A stretch of DNA of 64,000 bases from Rhabdophis nuchalis (lineage: Eukaryota > Chordata > Lepidosauria > Squamata > Natricidae): positions 96,825,375 through 96,889,374 of the forward strand of contig CM077644.1 in the NCBI GenBank assembly GCA_039707465.1, read 5' to 3'. The translations under genes and the position numbers were made by a program. The notes beneath the pieces were generated by a model. The model ran no database searches, was not told the DNA's origin, and saw only the letters and a list, made by a program, of their open reading frames with translations. This document shows positions 63,746 through 64,000 of the stretch, piece by piece. Position 1 is the stretch's first letter. Each line of letters begins with the position of its first letter.

Positions 63746-64000
63746 AGTCACATTTTAGAGCACAAACAAAGGTTATATTCGGAAAGAAACCTCAGACTTT
63801 TTCCACCTTGCAATTGATATGCCAGATGTATTTTAAATCAAATAAAATCTTAGGGCTGTTGATAATTTAGTGGGTTTTTTGAAGTTCTGTATCCAGATTA
63901 GTGAGTTTACAGATAAGTTCCTTCAATTTTTTAAAATGGACATGATTTAGTGGCAAAGAGGATATGGACAAGCCAAAATTGTTACCATTTACAGTCAATG

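Overview
This is vertebrate nuclear DNA, almost certainly from a squamate reptile and most likely a snake. The reasons are three full-length Sauria SINE copies, CR1/L3-type LINEs whose 3' ends run into microsatellites, Rex1-like and L1 fragments, and many short hAT-type inverted-repeat elements with exact 8-bp target duplications. This repeat set is familiar from snake genomes; the species cannot be named from the sequence.

The window holds one recognisable host gene, VCAM1 (vascular cell adhesion molecule 1), on the minus strand. Its promoter lies at about 25.25-25.12 kb, its start codon at 24,997 and its stop codon at 16,758. Six coding exons join in one consistent phase (1-1 throughout) to give a predicted 541-residue protein: signal peptide, three Ig domains, a Ser/Thr-rich mucin-like stalk containing ten 9-residue repeats, one membrane segment and a 19-residue VCAM1-type tail. 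Mammalian VCAM1 normally has seven Ig domains. Here Ig4-7 are not visible anywhere between exon 4 and the membrane exon, and a mucin exon takes their place. The result resembles the layout of MAdCAM-1 and is the most interesting observation in the window. The promoter keeps a tandem NF-kappaB pair (14-bp spacing), a TATA box and an IRF/ISRE-like site near the predicted start, as expected of a cytokine-induced endothelial gene.

The rest is intergenic and repeat-rich. By region: 0.2-12.9 kb holds an old LINE, a Sauria SINE, TIR elements and a 4-kb nest of one L1-type LINE inside another (6,730-10,720), both with exact target duplications. 13.9-25.7 kb is the VCAM1 locus with its palindromic hAT elements and LINE fragments. 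28.7-36 kb holds nested hAT-like elements, a complete ORF1-only L1 (29,672-31,642) flanked by a 16-bp duplication, a TIR element with a microsatellite-like core and a perfect 54-bp palindrome. 37.7-42.4 kb is a near full-length CR1/L3-type LINE with an intact 1,089-codon endonuclease/reverse-transcriptase ORF and a CpG-rich repetitive 5' region. 43-64 kb holds LINE, SINE and hAT copies, a 1.9-kb A/C-rich satellite at 53.8-55.8 kb, and several kilobases with nothing recognisable.

Limits: coordinates for repeat edges without target duplications are approximate (tens of bases). Family names come from recognising translated or nucleotide motifs, not from a database search. Transcript ends of VCAM1 are predictions.
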